Shown: in pieces, positions 1-9,490 of the stretch | Numbering within the stretch: position 1 is the stretch's first letter | Layout: the number at the start of each line of letters is the position of its first letter | Assembly (NCBI RefSeq): GCF_030065675.1 | Contig: NZ_JASJDK010000072.1 | Span: forward strand, 1 to 44,418 | Source: Mastigocoleus sp. MO_188.B34 | Lineage (GTDB): Bacteria; Cyanobacteriota; Cyanobacteriia; Cyanobacteriales; Nostocaceae | Direction: 5' to 3' | DNA: 44,418 nucleotides | Translations under genes and position numbers: made by a program | Notes under the pieces: generated by a model | The model's input: the letters and a program-made list of their open reading frames with translations, nothing else | Databases searched by the model: none | What the model was told of the DNA's origin: nothing

Positions 1-353
1 AAGAAAAGGGCGAAGGTTGCTGCGAATGGTAACCAGCGAGGTAAGGAGCGACGATACCACCAAGATAAACCAGAAAGTGCGATCGCGCCAAAACCAATGA
101 GTGCTGCATCCAAGCGATGAAACCATTCCAAGAAAACCTGAAGATTCATTTGCTTCGCAGGCACCAATTCACCATAGCACAAAGGCCAATCTGGACAAGC
201 TAATCCAGCATTCATGACTCGGGTTGCACTACCTATAGCCATTAAAACTAAAGTCGCTATACATAATTTCCAGACCAGGCGACGAATCTTTTCCTTTGGT
301 TCGTGCTGTTTTGTAGTTACTAGATTCTCTTGCTCTAGGACAAATTCGCTCAT
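1..353 (-). CDS. ctaA: Heme A synthase (CtaA/COX15 family), N-terminal part
   Basis: Membrane enzyme that oxidises the C8 methyl of heme O to make heme A for cytochrome c oxidase. Read from an ATG at 353 towards position 1, the frame stays open to the window edge, so only about 117 residues are visible. After a hydrophilic N-terminus of about 28 residues comes a first membrane segment (LCIATLVLMAIGSATRV), then the family signature NAGLACPDWPLCYGELVP and EWFHRLDA. The histidine in EWFHR is one of the expected heme ligands, and the two Cys in the ACPDWPLC stretch match the conserved loop pair of this family. It is divergent from ndhD and lies about 5 kb from the oxidase genes it serves. The 3' end is beyond the window. 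The identification is strong; the start codon was chosen because it gives the usual short N-terminal tail. Confidence 0.93.
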   Translation of the reverse strand, partial: MSEFVLEQENLVTTKQHEPKEKIRRLVWKLCIATLVLMAIGSATRVMNAGLACPDWPLCYGELVPAKQMNLQVFLEWFHRLDAALIGFGAIALSGLSWWYRRSLPRWLPFAATFALF

Positions 354-1295
354 AAACAATACCTTTTGCCTGCAATATGTTAGCTATGAACGTGTTATTG
401 ATGGACATCTTAGCTGTGAAAATTTTAGCTACAGATATTCCAAATATTTATCAGTACTGATTTATTAGTACTGATTTACCTATACCCTAGCGTATAGACC
501 AGGGTGAGATATTAAATCTCATCTAATACTTTGAAGCAACCTAGCTAGTTTTCCCGTGAAGCTTTAGGTATTTTTCAGGTTCTTGGGACTAAATGATAAC
601 AATTCGCAGTCCCTTTGGTTTTTGTTACAAAATTTATAACTTACAAGTTTACGACTTACAAGTTTAAGACTTACAAGTTTAAGACTTACAAATTTACGAC
701 TAATCTCAGCGCTCCTATTCTTTAACTATACGCTGTTGAAGATTTGAGTGGTGAAGTACTTGGATTTGAACTTGGATTTGAGTAGTGATGTACTTGCAAA
801 TGATGAAATCTTGATATTCACAAGTTTATTTTCCCATACATTTTAGTCTGACTCGAGAATATTCGACTTACAAAAACCAAAGTGGCCAAAATAATATTTA
901 CGAAAATAATATTCACGAAACTAAAATCTTACTATTAATTCTCTTGGCGGGATAAACTTTTTGGCAGGATAAACTTTACTTAATGTTAAGAAATGTATAA
1001 AAATAAAATACTATCGATAAGGTTTGTACAACATCTTTTCTTGGCTTGAATCTTGGCTTGAAAAGTGAAGCATAAGCTTCAAAATCAGATTTATCGCGAT
1101 TCGTTTGAAGATACTATATAATTCTTCAATTTCCTATTCACCAATTATTATCAATAATATTTTTTATCCTTAAGCAAAATTACTCATAATTACCCTTAAA
1201 AATAAAAAATTTGAAAAAATTCGCGTTCTTGTCACCAGTTTGTCACTTCTTTTTGAATAAGCTTTATCAAAGCTTTGTGAATGAAATAACAAGCA
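354..1295. other. AT-rich spacer upstream of ctaA
   Basis: No convincing gene. It holds a four-unit 15-bp tandem repeat (639-701), a shorter duplicated 12-bp motif near 768-790, and long A/T runs near 1140-1215. It must contain the ctaA promoter, but I could not pick a specific site. Confidence 0.5.
639..701. repeat. 15-bp tandem repeat, four units
   Basis: Units of ACTTACAAGTTTAAG or ACTTACAAGTTTACG begin at 639, 654, 669 and 684 and are followed by a partial unit. The fourth copy has one G-to-A change (AAATTT). No gene overlaps it. It is one of several short perfect tandem duplications in the spacers of this window. Confidence 0.9.
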
Positions 1296-1478
1296 ATGAA
1301 CAAAAATAAACAACTCGCAATGAACAACGTTGATTTAGTTGCACCTGGTGAACAAGCAGTGGTGTACGAAACAATAGTTGAGCTCGCAGGCGATATTTTT
1401 GTAATGCAAAGAAGTATGAATTTAGCTCGCCATGGTCAAATGTGCATCGACTATAAATATCAGCATGTAGATATCTAA
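1296..1478 (+). CDS. Possible small protein, 60 aa, unrecognised
   Basis: An open frame of 60 codons starts with ATG and has a second in-frame ATG nine codons on (MNNVDLVAPGEQAVVYE). I recognise no family. The middle is acidic and hydrophobic (VYETIVELAGDIFVMQ) and the tail is polar. No Shine-Dalgarno sequence stands in front of either ATG. It is isolated in a long AT-rich spacer, so it may be chance. It is kept because its composition is more protein-like than the other spacer frames. Confidence 0.25.
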   Translation: MNKNKQLAMNNVDLVAPGEQAVVYETIVELAGDIFVMQRSMNLARHGQMCIDYKYQHVDI

Positions 1479-2091
1479 ATTTTCACTTCTGTTGTATCCG
1501 AGAATATATTTCAGCTTGTAGGTTTACAAAAATAAATAGAAATTGGCTGATTGTTTGATTTCTTGATGGAATAGATTTTTAAAACGTACTGTATAAACAA
1601 TTCAGTCATTGCCGATCAACCTGATCCAGAATAATCTCAAATTTGGTAAAGTAAGAATCCAAATTCTCCCATAGGCCAGATTGGAAATTGTAACACTTCT
1701 ACTTTTTGTGCAAATTAGTTTGTTTTTTTTAGTTAATTGTTAGTAGTCGGTTAGAAGCAATTTTTTGGAATTCAAAGTCCATATCCCAGATGTAACTTTG
1801 TTGCACTTCTCACAAAAAATATGGATATATCACATTTAGTAATTTTTTTTAGCCGACTACTAATAATCAAACAGACAAATTTTGACATGTTGTTTTAGAC
1901 ATTAAATTTTGAGTTGGAAACAAAAAATAATACTCACAAGTTGTCTTTATAACCTGTCAGAAATTGTTTGGTAAACTATCAGTTTTTCTCTCAAATAAGA
2001 GTATATATTCGCAATAATTAGCGGATGCGAGTGCAAGATACGAGTCTATCGAAAGGCGAAATTCCCGCGTAGTTTAAGAGTATCCAAAAGA
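1479..2091. other. Spacer upstream of ndhD
   Basis: Contains the IR-bounded segment at 1740-1863 and otherwise AT-rich sequence. The ndhD start is preceded by a purine-rich AAAAG a few bases upstream of the ATG. No other gene is supported. Confidence 0.5.
1740..1863. repeat. 124-bp segment bounded by 11-bp inverted repeats
   Basis: TTAGTAGTCGG at 1740-1750 is exactly inverted as CCGACTACTAA at 1853-1863. Between them lies 102 bp with no reading frame. A short motif (CACTTCT) occurs both just outside (1695) and inside (1805). The form is MITE-like, but no target duplication is obvious. It could equally be a regulatory stem for ndhD. Confidence 0.45.
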
Positions 2092-3705
2092 ATGATAACT
2101 CAATTTCCTTTGCTCACTGCAATCATTATTTTTCCGCTATTAGCAACATTTGCTATCCCATTAATTCCAGATAAAAATGGTAAAACAGTCCGTTGGTATG
2201 CTTTGGGAGTAGCAGTCGCAGATTTTGCATTAACTATTTATGGTTTCTGGCGTAATTACGACTTACAAAACTCGAGTTTACAGCTAGCAGAAAGTTATTC
2301 TTGGATACCCCAACTGGGTATGAATTGGTCGCTAGCAGTAGATGGTTTATCTATGCCACTAATATTGCTTACAGGTTTAATTAATACTGTGGCAATATTT
2401 GCAGCTTGGAGAGTAGAGAAGAAACCACGTCTGTTTTATGCATTGATGCTGGTGATGTACAGCGCCCAAATAGGTGTTTTCGCCGCTCAAGATATGTTGC
2501 TGTTCTTCCTAATGTGGGAAATCGAATTGGTACCTGTATACTTACTAATTTCGATTTGGGGTGGAGCAAAACGTCGTTATGCTGCAACTAAATTTATTCT
2601 CTACACCGCTGCTGCATCCATCTTCATTTTGGTCGGTGGATTTGCAATGGCTTTCCACGGAGATACATTCACATTTGACATGGCATCTTTGGGAATGAAG
2701 GAATATCCCAAAGCTTTTGAAATGCTTGCTTATGCAGGTTTCTTTATTGCCTTTGGTGTTAAGTTACCAGTTTTCCCATTCCATACCTGGTTACCCGATG
2801 CTCACGGTGAAGCTTCAACTCCAGGTTCGATGATTTTAGCAGGTGTGCTATTGAAGATGGGTGGTTATGCTCTCATCCGCATCAACATGGAAATGTTGCC
2901 CAATGCACATGTTTACTTCGCCCCAATGTTAGCTGTTTTAGGGGTTGTAAATATTATTTATGGTGCGTGCTGTGCTTTTGCTCAAACCAACCTCAAACGT
3001 CGCTTAGCATATTCATCCATCGCTCACATGGGATTTGTGTTAGTTGGAATTGCTTCCTACACAGAAATTGGTATGAGTGGTGCGGTATTACAAATGCTTT
3101 CCCACGGTTTGATCGCTGCAGCTTTATTCTTCCTAACTGGTGTCACCTACGAACGCACCCATACTTTGATGATGGACAAAATGGGTGGTATGGGCAAAGT
3201 AATGCCTAGAACCTTTGGTTTATTCACCGCCGGTGCGATGGCTTCTCTGGCTTTACCAGGAATGAGCGGTTTTGTGGGCGAGTTGATGGTTTTCCTCGGA
3301 ATTACCAACAGCGATGTTTACAGTTCCAATTTCAAGGTGATTATTGTACTGTTATCTGCAGTAGGGGTAATTTTAACTCCAATTTATCTACTCTCCATGT
3401 TGCGTGAAGTTTTCTACGGCAAGCAAAACGAGGAATTAAAACTGGATACTTTTGTCCCTGATGTTAAACCCCGCGAGTTGTTTATTACTGCTTGCTTGTT
3501 AGTTCCAATTATTGGTGTTGGTTTATATCCCAAACTGATTACTCAAATGTACGATGTTAAAACTGTACAGGTTGCAACACATGCGCGTCAGTTTTTACCA
3601 GTAGTTGCGAGCAAAGAAGAATTTATCTTGCAGCAATCCCCCATTTTGACAATTCCAACATTAGCTGATTCTGAAATTTCAACCTTGGTTGGTGTTATCG
3701 AATAA
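2092..3705 (+). CDS. ndhD: NAD(P)H-quinone oxidoreductase chain 4 (NdhD)
   Basis: Proton-pumping antiporter-like membrane subunit of NDH-1, used for respiration and cyclic electron flow in cyanobacterial thylakoid or plasma membranes. The 537 residues match the usual length. The protein is polytopic throughout, with the proton-conducting antiporter signatures: the glutamate in [15 protein letters not shown] (TM5), the lysine in [17 protein letters not shown] (TM7), and the [13 protein letters not shown] and [14 protein letters not shown] segments. The ATG at 2092 gives the expected hydrophobic N-terminus [17 protein letters not shown]. It is transcribed towards ctaCDE but separated from them by 1.9 kb and a terminator, so it is its own unit. 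Cyanobacteria have several NdhD paralogues (D1/D2 respiratory, D3/D4 for CO2 uptake). The sequence looks like D1/D2, but I cannot assign the subtype. Confidence 0.95.
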   Translation: MITQFPLLTAIIIFPLLATFAIPLIPDKNGKTVRWYALGVAVADFALTIYGFWRNYDLQNSSLQLAESYSWIPQLGMNWSLAVDGLSMPLILLTGLINTVAIFAAWRVEKKPRLFYALMLVMYSAQIGVFAAQDMLLFFLMWEIELVPVYLLISIWGGAKRRYAATKFILYTAAASIFILVGGFAMAFHGDTFTFDMASLGMKEYPKAFEMLAYAGFFIAFGVKLPVFPFHTWLPDAHGEASTPGSMILAGVLLKMGGYALIRINMEMLPNAHVYFAPMLAVLGVVNIIYGACCAFAQTNLKRRLAYSSIAHMGFVLVGIASYTEIGMSGAVLQMLSHGLIAAALFFLTGVTYERTHTLMMDKMGGMGKVMPRTFGLFTAGAMASLALPGMSGFVGELMVFLGITNSDVYSSNFKVIIVLLSAVGVILTPIYLLSMLREVFYGKQNEELKLDTFVPDVKPRELFITACLLVPIIGVGLYPKLITQMYDVKTVQVATHARQFLPVVASKEEFILQQSPILTIPTLADSEISTLVGVIE

Positions 3706-3937
3706 ATATCCTCAACAAAGAAAGCAAGTGCGGTCAAGTGAGAGATCGCACCTGCATTGATTCCGGTAACCCAGAATTGGTCTTTTAACCAAGAATTAAT
3801 TTCTAAATCCAGAAGTGATTGTTAAATTGACTTTCAAATTAATTCCCGATACATCCCGTCTGCCAGAGAAACACTAAATTTTAATTACGTTCGCTTTTTC
3901 TCGCGGACTGACTTCGAACAAAATTGTTGAACACTTG

Positions 3938-3983
3938 AACCCTGTCTACACCCTATTTATTTAGACGGGGTTAGCTATTTTTT
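3938..3983 (+). terminator. Rho-independent terminator downstream of ndhD
   Basis: AACCCTGTCTA (3938-3948) pairs with TAGACGGGGTT (3962-3972) with a single G-U pair, around a 13-nt loop. The run ATTTTTTCTT follows. It lies about 230 bp past the ndhD stop codon, so the transcript would have a long 3' tail. Confidence 0.7.
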
Positions 3984-4059
3984 CTTAGAACAACATGTGA
4001 TTGCAGAAATGAGCGGGTAATAATGCCATATTCAGAGGGCTAGTTTAGCATCAAAAACC

Positions 4060-4089
4060 TGTAGAGACGTAAAATTTTACGTCTCTACA
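4060..4089. repeat. Perfect 30-bp palindrome, GTAGAGACG family, intergenic copy
   Basis: The left half TGTAGAGACGTAAAA is perfectly inverted in the right half. It has the same ends and length as the copy inside ileS (33405-33434). Related copies lie at 21101-21172, 25219-25278 and 28158-28210. Confidence 0.9.
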
Positions 4090-4576
4090 AACCCTCGAAA
4101 TTAATGTGTCAAATTACTGGGTGGACAAAATCATCCCTGACTTAAACAATAGGGAAAACATTATTGTAGTACTATAGGCTTGACTTGTGTGAGGCAGTAG
4201 TGAAAAAGGTAAGACACACCAGAGAATGAATAAATAATGATAGTAACTGCACATATACCGCCATATGAGGCAAGAATATTAAGGTAAACAGTGTTTTCAA
4301 GGTGAGCAATAACACATCATGATATATTGCTATGCAGTGTTAATGAGGTGAATAAATTATGACAAAAAATTAATTGAGTATGGAAGTTTGATTTGAGTGT
4401 TAAAGTTGGACTTGAGTATTAATTAGAATTGAGTATTAAATTCTAATTCTTAAACGATCGGCTTTAAAAGGTCAGCTTTTAGTCAAAAACTAGAATGCTG
4501 TATCTTATATCCATAAAATCCTATTTCTTTGTTGTCCAATAATTAATCTCAAGTTTGCTTTACTTTAAAGGGCACT

Positions 4577-4610
4577 TAGAATAGAGTAATCCCTAGAATA
4601 GAGTAATCCC
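4577..4610. repeat. 17-bp tandem duplication
   Basis: TAGAATAGAGTAATCCC occurs twice without interruption, at 4577-4593 and 4594-4610. No coding sequence is involved. Confidence 0.9.
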
Positions 4611-5582
4611 AGCCTAGCAAAACATTATTTTCGAGTAGGAGGAAATATAGGAAATAATAGTTTCCTAACACAGTTTTAGTAATCATAACCAGATCTTATA
4701 GTTAATGTAATATTTGACTATAAAAATTACTTTAATAATTCTAAATTAAAGTACTGAAGAATTAAATCACTAGAGAATTAAATCCCTGAAGAAGTATTAA
4801 CACATTGACAAGTATTGCAGAATATTAATCCGAACAGATTAATTGCAGAGGTTTAGGTAATAACCTCATGGTCATATCTGACCTGAGAGCTTCGACGATT
4901 ATTCTAGTAAGTGAGAAATTAATCAAACAGTGATGCACACTACCAAGCTATAATGGAGGCTTGCAACATGCTTCCAAATTCATATCTTGTCCCATATCTT
5001 GATTAATTGGCTTGCCGATATTGTAGATAAGTATTTAGGTTTAGTATCGAAATTAATTTCCATGCATTTGCTTCAGTCTTAGGACTCTCACGAGTCATAA
5101 ATGCAAAGTTGTTCTATGTTCGCAGTTTCTTAGTTGGTATTTTCTTGTTTTTTAGGTTCGTAATTTCCAGGTTCGTATTTGCACTGCATCAAAATATGTT
5201 TTCAATTTCAAAGCTTTTACCTCATGGTGTCCTCAAGACAGATTTTGAAGACCGAGGTTCCGATTGCAAATTATGGGCAGTTCAATTAACAAAATATTAG
5301 ATCTTCAAACTCAAAAATATCATCTTTATGGTATTTAATTATTTGAACATTCCCAGCAGATGGTAAATGCTCCTTAATGGATACAAGAGACACACAAGAA
5401 TTCTTTCCTGCTTCGGTCGAATTACCTATTTTTTCAGAATTGTACAGAATCATTAAATAAGAAAAACGACCGAAAAACTTAATAAAGATTTCAGACTCAA
5501 TGTCTATATATCCGATAGGCTAGATTACCTTAGTAGATGGGTCGTTTTATCTGAGACAGTAAAGTCGTTAACCTTATCAACC

Positions 5583-6569
5583 GTGAAAATCCCAAATTCA
5601 ATCTGGACATTACTTATAGGCATTGTTCTGACCTTAGTAAGTCTGTGGTACGGTCAAAACCACGGATTGCTACCTTCAGCAGCCTCTGACGAAGCCGATT
5701 TAGTGGATGGTCTGTTTAATTCCATGATGACAGTTTCCACAGGCATATTCTTAATTGTGGAAGGTGTTATAATTTACTGCGCTATTCGCTATCGTCGCCG
5801 TGCTGGCGATAATGAGGATGGTCCGCCAGTACATGGTAACGTACCCTTAGAGATACTTTGGACTGCTATTCCTGCTGTTATTGTACTTGGTATATCAGTT
5901 TACAGCTTTGATGTCTATCAGCAAATCGGAGGATTGGGTCCCATTAAAGAAAATAGCAACCCAGTGGCGGCAGAAACTAGAAGCGCGCCGGGAACTGCTG
6001 TTGCTGCCACTTTAAGCGATGGACAACCACTATTAGCATCCGATCCCCAGTCAGATGGAGATAATCCTGCAGATAGTGAGGTATTACCTACCAGTGTAAA
6101 TGTAAACGACAACTCAGAAATAGTCGTTAACGTCACTGGCTTACAATATGCTTTTATCTTTACTTACCCAGATACTGGAGTTGTCTCAGGGGAGCTTCAC
6201 GTTCCTGAAGGTCGCCAAGTAAAAGTAAATATGAATGCTAATGATGTAATTCATGCTTTCTGGGTACCTGAATTTCGCTTAAAACAAGATTTAATTCCTG
6301 GTCGCCAGACTGAATTAAGTTTTACCCCCAACAAATTAGGTAATTATCCTGTAGTTTGCGCTGAACTTTGCGGTCCCTACCATGGCGCAATGAGAACCCA
6401 AGTTATAGTTCACAGCCAGGAAGATTTTGATAGCTGGATGAAACAGCAACAAATTGCTAGCGCTCAACAAATGGAGCAAGCAGTTGCACTTGCTTCCTAT
6501 ACTGAACCAATGGGAATTTCATCCGCAGTAATCCCCAATGATATGCACGCTGCTCATCACCATTATTAG
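5583..6569 (+). CDS. ctaC: Cytochrome c oxidase subunit II (CuA subunit)
   Basis: Receives electrons from cytochrome c or plastocyanin at the binuclear CuA centre and passes them to subunit I. 328 residues. The N-terminal hydrophobic segment (about 8-24) may be a signal or anchor. Two transmembrane helices follow (about 45-70 and 90-110), joined by the RYRRRAGD basic loop. A Gly/Ala/Asp-rich linker (about 118-175) has no counterpart in short homologues. The periplasmic or lumenal cupredoxin domain ends with the copper site: His in DVIHAFWVPEF and CAELCGPYHGAM (two Cys, Glu, His, Met). The start is GTG at 5583. The C-terminus ends in a histidine-rich MHAAHHHY tail. It is the first gene of ctaC-ctaD-ctaE. 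Confidence 0.96.
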   Translation: MKIPNSIWTLLIGIVLTLVSLWYGQNHGLLPSAASDEADLVDGLFNSMMTVSTGIFLIVEGVIIYCAIRYRRRAGDNEDGPPVHGNVPLEILWTAIPAVIVLGISVYSFDVYQQIGGLGPIKENSNPVAAETRSAPGTAVAATLSDGQPLLASDPQSDGDNPADSEVLPTSVNVNDNSEIVVNVTGLQYAFIFTYPDTGVVSGELHVPEGRQVKVNMNANDVIHAFWVPEFRLKQDLIPGRQTELSFTPNKLGNYPVVCAELCGPYHGAMRTQVIVHSQEDFDSWMKQQQIASAQQMEQAVALASYTEPMGISSAVIPNDMHAAHHHY

Positions 6570-6656
6570 GAAGCCAGTTAGTCGTTGGTGGAAAGCCCTA
6601 CGAAAAACATAGCCAACAAGCGAAAACCAATAACTGACTTAACTCAGAATTATTTT

Positions 6657-8402
6657 ATGACCAAAGCACAGATTAAACCGGAAGTTCCATCAGTCCCAGT
6701 GACTGAACACCGCCAACGAAAATGGTGGGAATATTTTACTTTCAACACCGACCATAAGGTAATTGGTATTCAATACCTGGTTACCACCTTCATGTTTTAC
6801 TGTTTGGGTGGTGTATTTGCTGATTTAGTCCGTACGGAGTTAAGAACTCCAGCACCAGATTTTGTAAGTCCAGAAACCTACAACGGTTTGTTTACCCTGC
6901 ACGCCACAATTATGATTTTTTTGTGGATTGTACCAGCAGGTGCAGGATTTGCTAACTATCTAATTCCCCTAATGATTGGGGCAGAAGATATGGCATTTCC
7001 TCGTTTGAATGCTCTTGCTTTCTGGATTGTTCCTCCCGCAGGACTATTACTAATTAGTAGTTTGATTGTTGGTGATGCACCCGATGCAGGTTGGACATCT
7101 TACCCACCCCTGAGCTTGGTTACGGGTCAGGTCGGTGAAGCCATCTGGATTATAAGTGTCTTGCTCCTGGGTACATCGTCAATTTTGGGTGCCATTAACT
7201 TTTTAGTTACCACATTCAAAATGCGAACCCCTGGTATGGGTTTCAATCAAATGCCTTTGTTCTGCTGGGCGATGTTAGCTACTTCAGCTTTAGCATTGAT
7301 TTCTACTCCAGTACTTGCTGGCGCTTTAATTCTGCTTTCCTTTGACTTGATTGCTGGAACAGCATTTTTCAATCCCACTGGTGGTGGTGATCCCGTAGTT
7401 TACCAACATATGTTTTGGTTCTACTCCCACCCAGCGGTTTACATTATGATTTTGCCCTTCTTTGGCATTATCTCCGAGGTAATTCCCGTCCACTCCCGTA
7501 AACCAATTTTTGGTTATCGAGCGATCGCTTATTCTTCTTTAGCAATTAGCTTTTTGGGTCTAATTGTTTGGGCGCACCATATGTTTACCAGTGGCGTTCC
7601 TGGTTGGTTGCGGATGTTCTTCATGATTACCACCATGATTATTGCCGTACCCACGGGGATCAAGATATTTAGTTGGCTGGCAACAATGTGGGGTGGAAAG
7701 ATTCGTCTCAACAGTGCCATGCTATTTGCAATGGGCTTTTTAAGTACCTTTGTGATTGGTGGGATCAGTGGCGTAATGCTGGCTTCCGTACCATTTGACG
7801 TTCACGTCCACGATACATATTTCATTGTTGCCCACTTACACTACGTCCTCTTTGGTGGTGCAGTTTTCGGGATTTTCTCTGGTTACTATCATTGGTTCCC
7901 TAAAATTACTGGACGGATGATTAATGAATTTTGGGGTAGAGTTCACTTTGCTCTGACATTTGTGGGTATGAATATGACCTTCTTACCCATGCACAAATTG
8001 GGAATGATGGGTATGAATCGTCGTATTGCTCAATACGATCCCCAGTTTACCGACCTCAACCAAATTTGTACTTACGGTTCTTACTTACTGGCAGTTTCCA
8101 CTCTTCCATTCATCATTAATGTAATTTGGAGTTGGATGTATGGACCAAAAGCTGGTAACAATCCATGGCAAGCACTGACCCTGGAATGGAACACAACTTC
8201 GCCACCAATTATTGAAAACTTCGAAACTACTCCAGTACTTATCTGTGGACCATACGAATATGGTATGGGATACAGTCTTGATGAAGCTGATGCAACTGCA
8301 TCTAAGGAAAAAGAAGCAGTTTTAGCTAAAAGTAAAGGCTTCAAATCAAATTCAGGAAGTGAACCAGAAGGGAAAAATCCTACTCCCAGCAAGGGAAAAT
8401 AA
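6657..8402 (+). CDS. ctaD: Cytochrome c oxidase subunit I (heme-copper oxidase, A2-type)
   Basis: Catalytic subunit that reduces O2 to water and pumps protons. The frame opens with a GTG at 6585, but the ATG at 6657 (MTKAQIKPEVP) gives the usual short tail before KWWEYFTFNTDHKVIG, so I start there (581 aa). Metal ligands are visible: His in FTLHATIMIF and His in VAHLHYVLFGG for low-spin heme a; His in WFYSHPAVYIMIL and the pair in WAHHMFTSG for CuB; and the first His in VAHLH for heme a3. WFYSHPAVY has Tyr-Ser where A1-type oxidases have a Gly and an active-site Glu follows, so the D-channel end is of A2 type. The C-terminal 40 residues are Lys/Ser-rich. It lies 87 bp after ctaC and is probably cotranscribed with it. 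Confidence 0.96.
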   Translation: MTKAQIKPEVPSVPVTEHRQRKWWEYFTFNTDHKVIGIQYLVTTFMFYCLGGVFADLVRTELRTPAPDFVSPETYNGLFTLHATIMIFLWIVPAGAGFANYLIPLMIGAEDMAFPRLNALAFWIVPPAGLLLISSLIVGDAPDAGWTSYPPLSLVTGQVGEAIWIISVLLLGTSSILGAINFLVTTFKMRTPGMGFNQMPLFCWAMLATSALALISTPVLAGALILLSFDLIAGTAFFNPTGGGDPVVYQHMFWFYSHPAVYIMILPFFGIISEVIPVHSRKPIFGYRAIAYSSLAISFLGLIVWAHHMFTSGVPGWLRMFFMITTMIIAVPTGIKIFSWLATMWGGKIRLNSAMLFAMGFLSTFVIGGISGVMLASVPFDVHVHDTYFIVAHLHYVLFGGAVFGIFSGYYHWFPKITGRMINEFWGRVHFALTFVGMNMTFLPMHKLGMMGMNRRIAQYDPQFTDLNQICTYGSYLLAVSTLPFIINVIWSWMYGPKAGNNPWQALTLEWNTTSPPIIENFETTPVLICGPYEYGMGYSLDEADATASKEKEAVLAKSKGFKSNSGSEPEGKNPTPSKGK

Positions 8403-8764
8403 GCTAAATCTTATGCAAAAACCTCTGGTAATTTTTTAATTCCTGATAGCCTGATGATAGAAATTTAACATTTCCCAGGTTTGACCTGGGAAAACCCCCA
8501 ATCAATTTTGTTACTTGACCGACTCAAGAAATTAAGCTTAATGAAAGGAAATAAATTAGTTTTGGATTCTTGAATAATTTTTGAATAATTCTTTGAAGAA
8601 GTCTTTGAAGAAGTCTTCGAATAACTTTGTAAAGAATTTTGATTGAATTATTTCTGAACAGATTAAGTTGTATTTCTGAAGATATGAGTCAGGATGGGGA
8701 ATATTTAACTTTAAGTTTTGCTCGCAAAGCTCATCAGCAGTATTAGTACAAGTATCGAATATTT
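8403..8764. other. Spacer between ctaD and ctaE with hairpin and tandem repeats
   Basis: Holds a strong hairpin (8471-8493) and back-to-back short duplications: TTGAATAATT twice (8570-8590) and TCTTTGAAGAAG twice (8590-8613). No gene is supported. The 362-bp length is unusual inside a cox operon and may allow separate control of subunit III. Confidence 0.55.
8471..8493 (+). terminator. Strong hairpin downstream of ctaD, attenuator- or processing-like
   Basis: TTTCCCAGGT (8471-8480) is perfectly inverted as ACCTGGGAAA (8484-8493) around a 3-nt loop. Only A and C residues follow, not a U-run, so it is not a classical terminator. It may stabilise the ctaCD mRNA 3' end or reduce read-through to ctaE. 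Confidence 0.5.
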
Positions 8765-9385
8765 ATGCAAACTCAAACAGTAGATCCGGCAAAGACTGAA
8801 CTTAATCATCACCACGTGGCGAGTGCAGGACATCATGCCGAACATCCAGACCACCGCATAACTGGTTTATTTGTTTTCCTCATTGCTGAGGGAATGATTT
8901 TTATGGGTATGTTTGCAGCATATCTAATTTTCCGTTCTGAGTTACCGGTTTGGCCACCCCCTGGAACTCCAGAAAGAGAACTGCTGCTACCCGGAGTGAA
9001 CACCGCGATTCTAATTGCTTCCAGTTTTGTTATCCATAATGCAGATACTGCGATTAAGAAAAATAACGTCACAGCGATGAGAATTTGGTTTGCCATTACT
9101 GCGTTGATGGGAATCGTTTTTCTCTGTGGACAGGCGTATGAGTATTACCATTTAGAATTTGGTTTAACCACAAACTTGTATGCTAGTGCATTTTATGTAT
9201 TGACAGGTTTCCACGGTTTGCACGTTTTCATTGGTGTATGTGCAATTTTGGCTGTATTTTTACGTTCTCTCAAAGCAGGTCACTACAGCAGCGAATCTCA
9301 TTTTGGTATTGAGGCGGCAGAGATTTACTGGCACTTTGTAGACGTAATTTGGATTATTCTTTTTGGTTTACTCTACATACTTTAG
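8765..9385 (+). CDS. ctaE: Cytochrome c oxidase subunit III
   Basis: Accessory membrane subunit that stabilises subunit I and its proton uptake. 206 residues, the typical length for the five-helix bacterial form. A histidine-rich N-terminus (LNHHHVASAGHHAEHPDH) precedes the helices: TGLFVFLIAEGMIFMGMFAAYL, then RSELPVWPPPGTPERELLLPGVNTAIL, then the central GFHGLHVFIGV motif with the conserved His pair, then EAAEIYWHFVDVIWIILFGLLYIL at the end. These WHFVD and FHGLHV signatures are diagnostic. It starts with ATG at 8765, 362 bp after ctaD, and is followed within 60 bp by a terminator that ends the cox operon. Confidence 0.96.
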   Translation: MQTQTVDPAKTELNHHHVASAGHHAEHPDHRITGLFVFLIAEGMIFMGMFAAYLIFRSELPVWPPPGTPERELLLPGVNTAILIASSFVIHNADTAIKKNNVTAMRIWFAITALMGIVFLCGQAYEYYHLEFGLTTNLYASAFYVLTGFHGLHVFIGVCAILAVFLRSLKAGHYSSESHFGIEAAEIYWHFVDVIWIILFGLLYIL

Positions 9386-9443
9386 CTGTGGGTACTTTTA
9401 ATCTCGGCTCAAAATCAATTTTTAATATAGTGATTTTTGTTAA

Positions 9444-9470
9444 CCCCCATTGTGGGGTTTTTTATTTTTT
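9444..9470 (+). terminator. Rho-independent terminator of ctaCDE
   Basis: AACCCC (9444-9449) pairs with GGGGTT (9456-9461) around a short loop and runs into TTTTTTATTTT. It lies 60 bp past the ctaE stop codon. Confidence 0.85.
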
Positions 9471-9490
9471 GATGAGAACTAGCGATCAGT

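Larger units (their letters stand above)
3706..5582. other. 1.9-kb gene-poor spacer between ndhD and ctaC
   Basis: Contains a terminator (3938-3983), a perfect 30-bp palindrome (4060-4089), a 17-bp tandem duplication (4577-4610) and several reiterated TTGAGTATTAA-like stretches near 4370-4440. The only long frame (5109-5300) has no ribosome-binding site and a composition like the spacer. The ctaC promoter must lie in the 3' part, but I could not identify it. Confidence 0.5.

Noticed and set aside
214-468. 84-codon plus-strand frame over the ctaA start
   Set aside because: It is antisense to ctaA and its 3' half is spacer; there is no ribosome-binding site.
639-701. CRISPR array
   Set aside because: Units are 15 bp and directly adjacent with no spacers; the same holds for 43550-43605 and the heptad arrays. 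No cas gene is present.
5109-5300. 63-codon frame upstream of ctaC
   Set aside because: No Shine-Dalgarno; Phe/Val-rich composition is typical of translated AT-rich spacer.
6585-6656. GTG start for ctaD, 24 codons upstream
   Set aside because: The added residues (VESPTKNIANKRKP...) are not typical of the family, while the ATG at 6657 gives the expected N-terminus.
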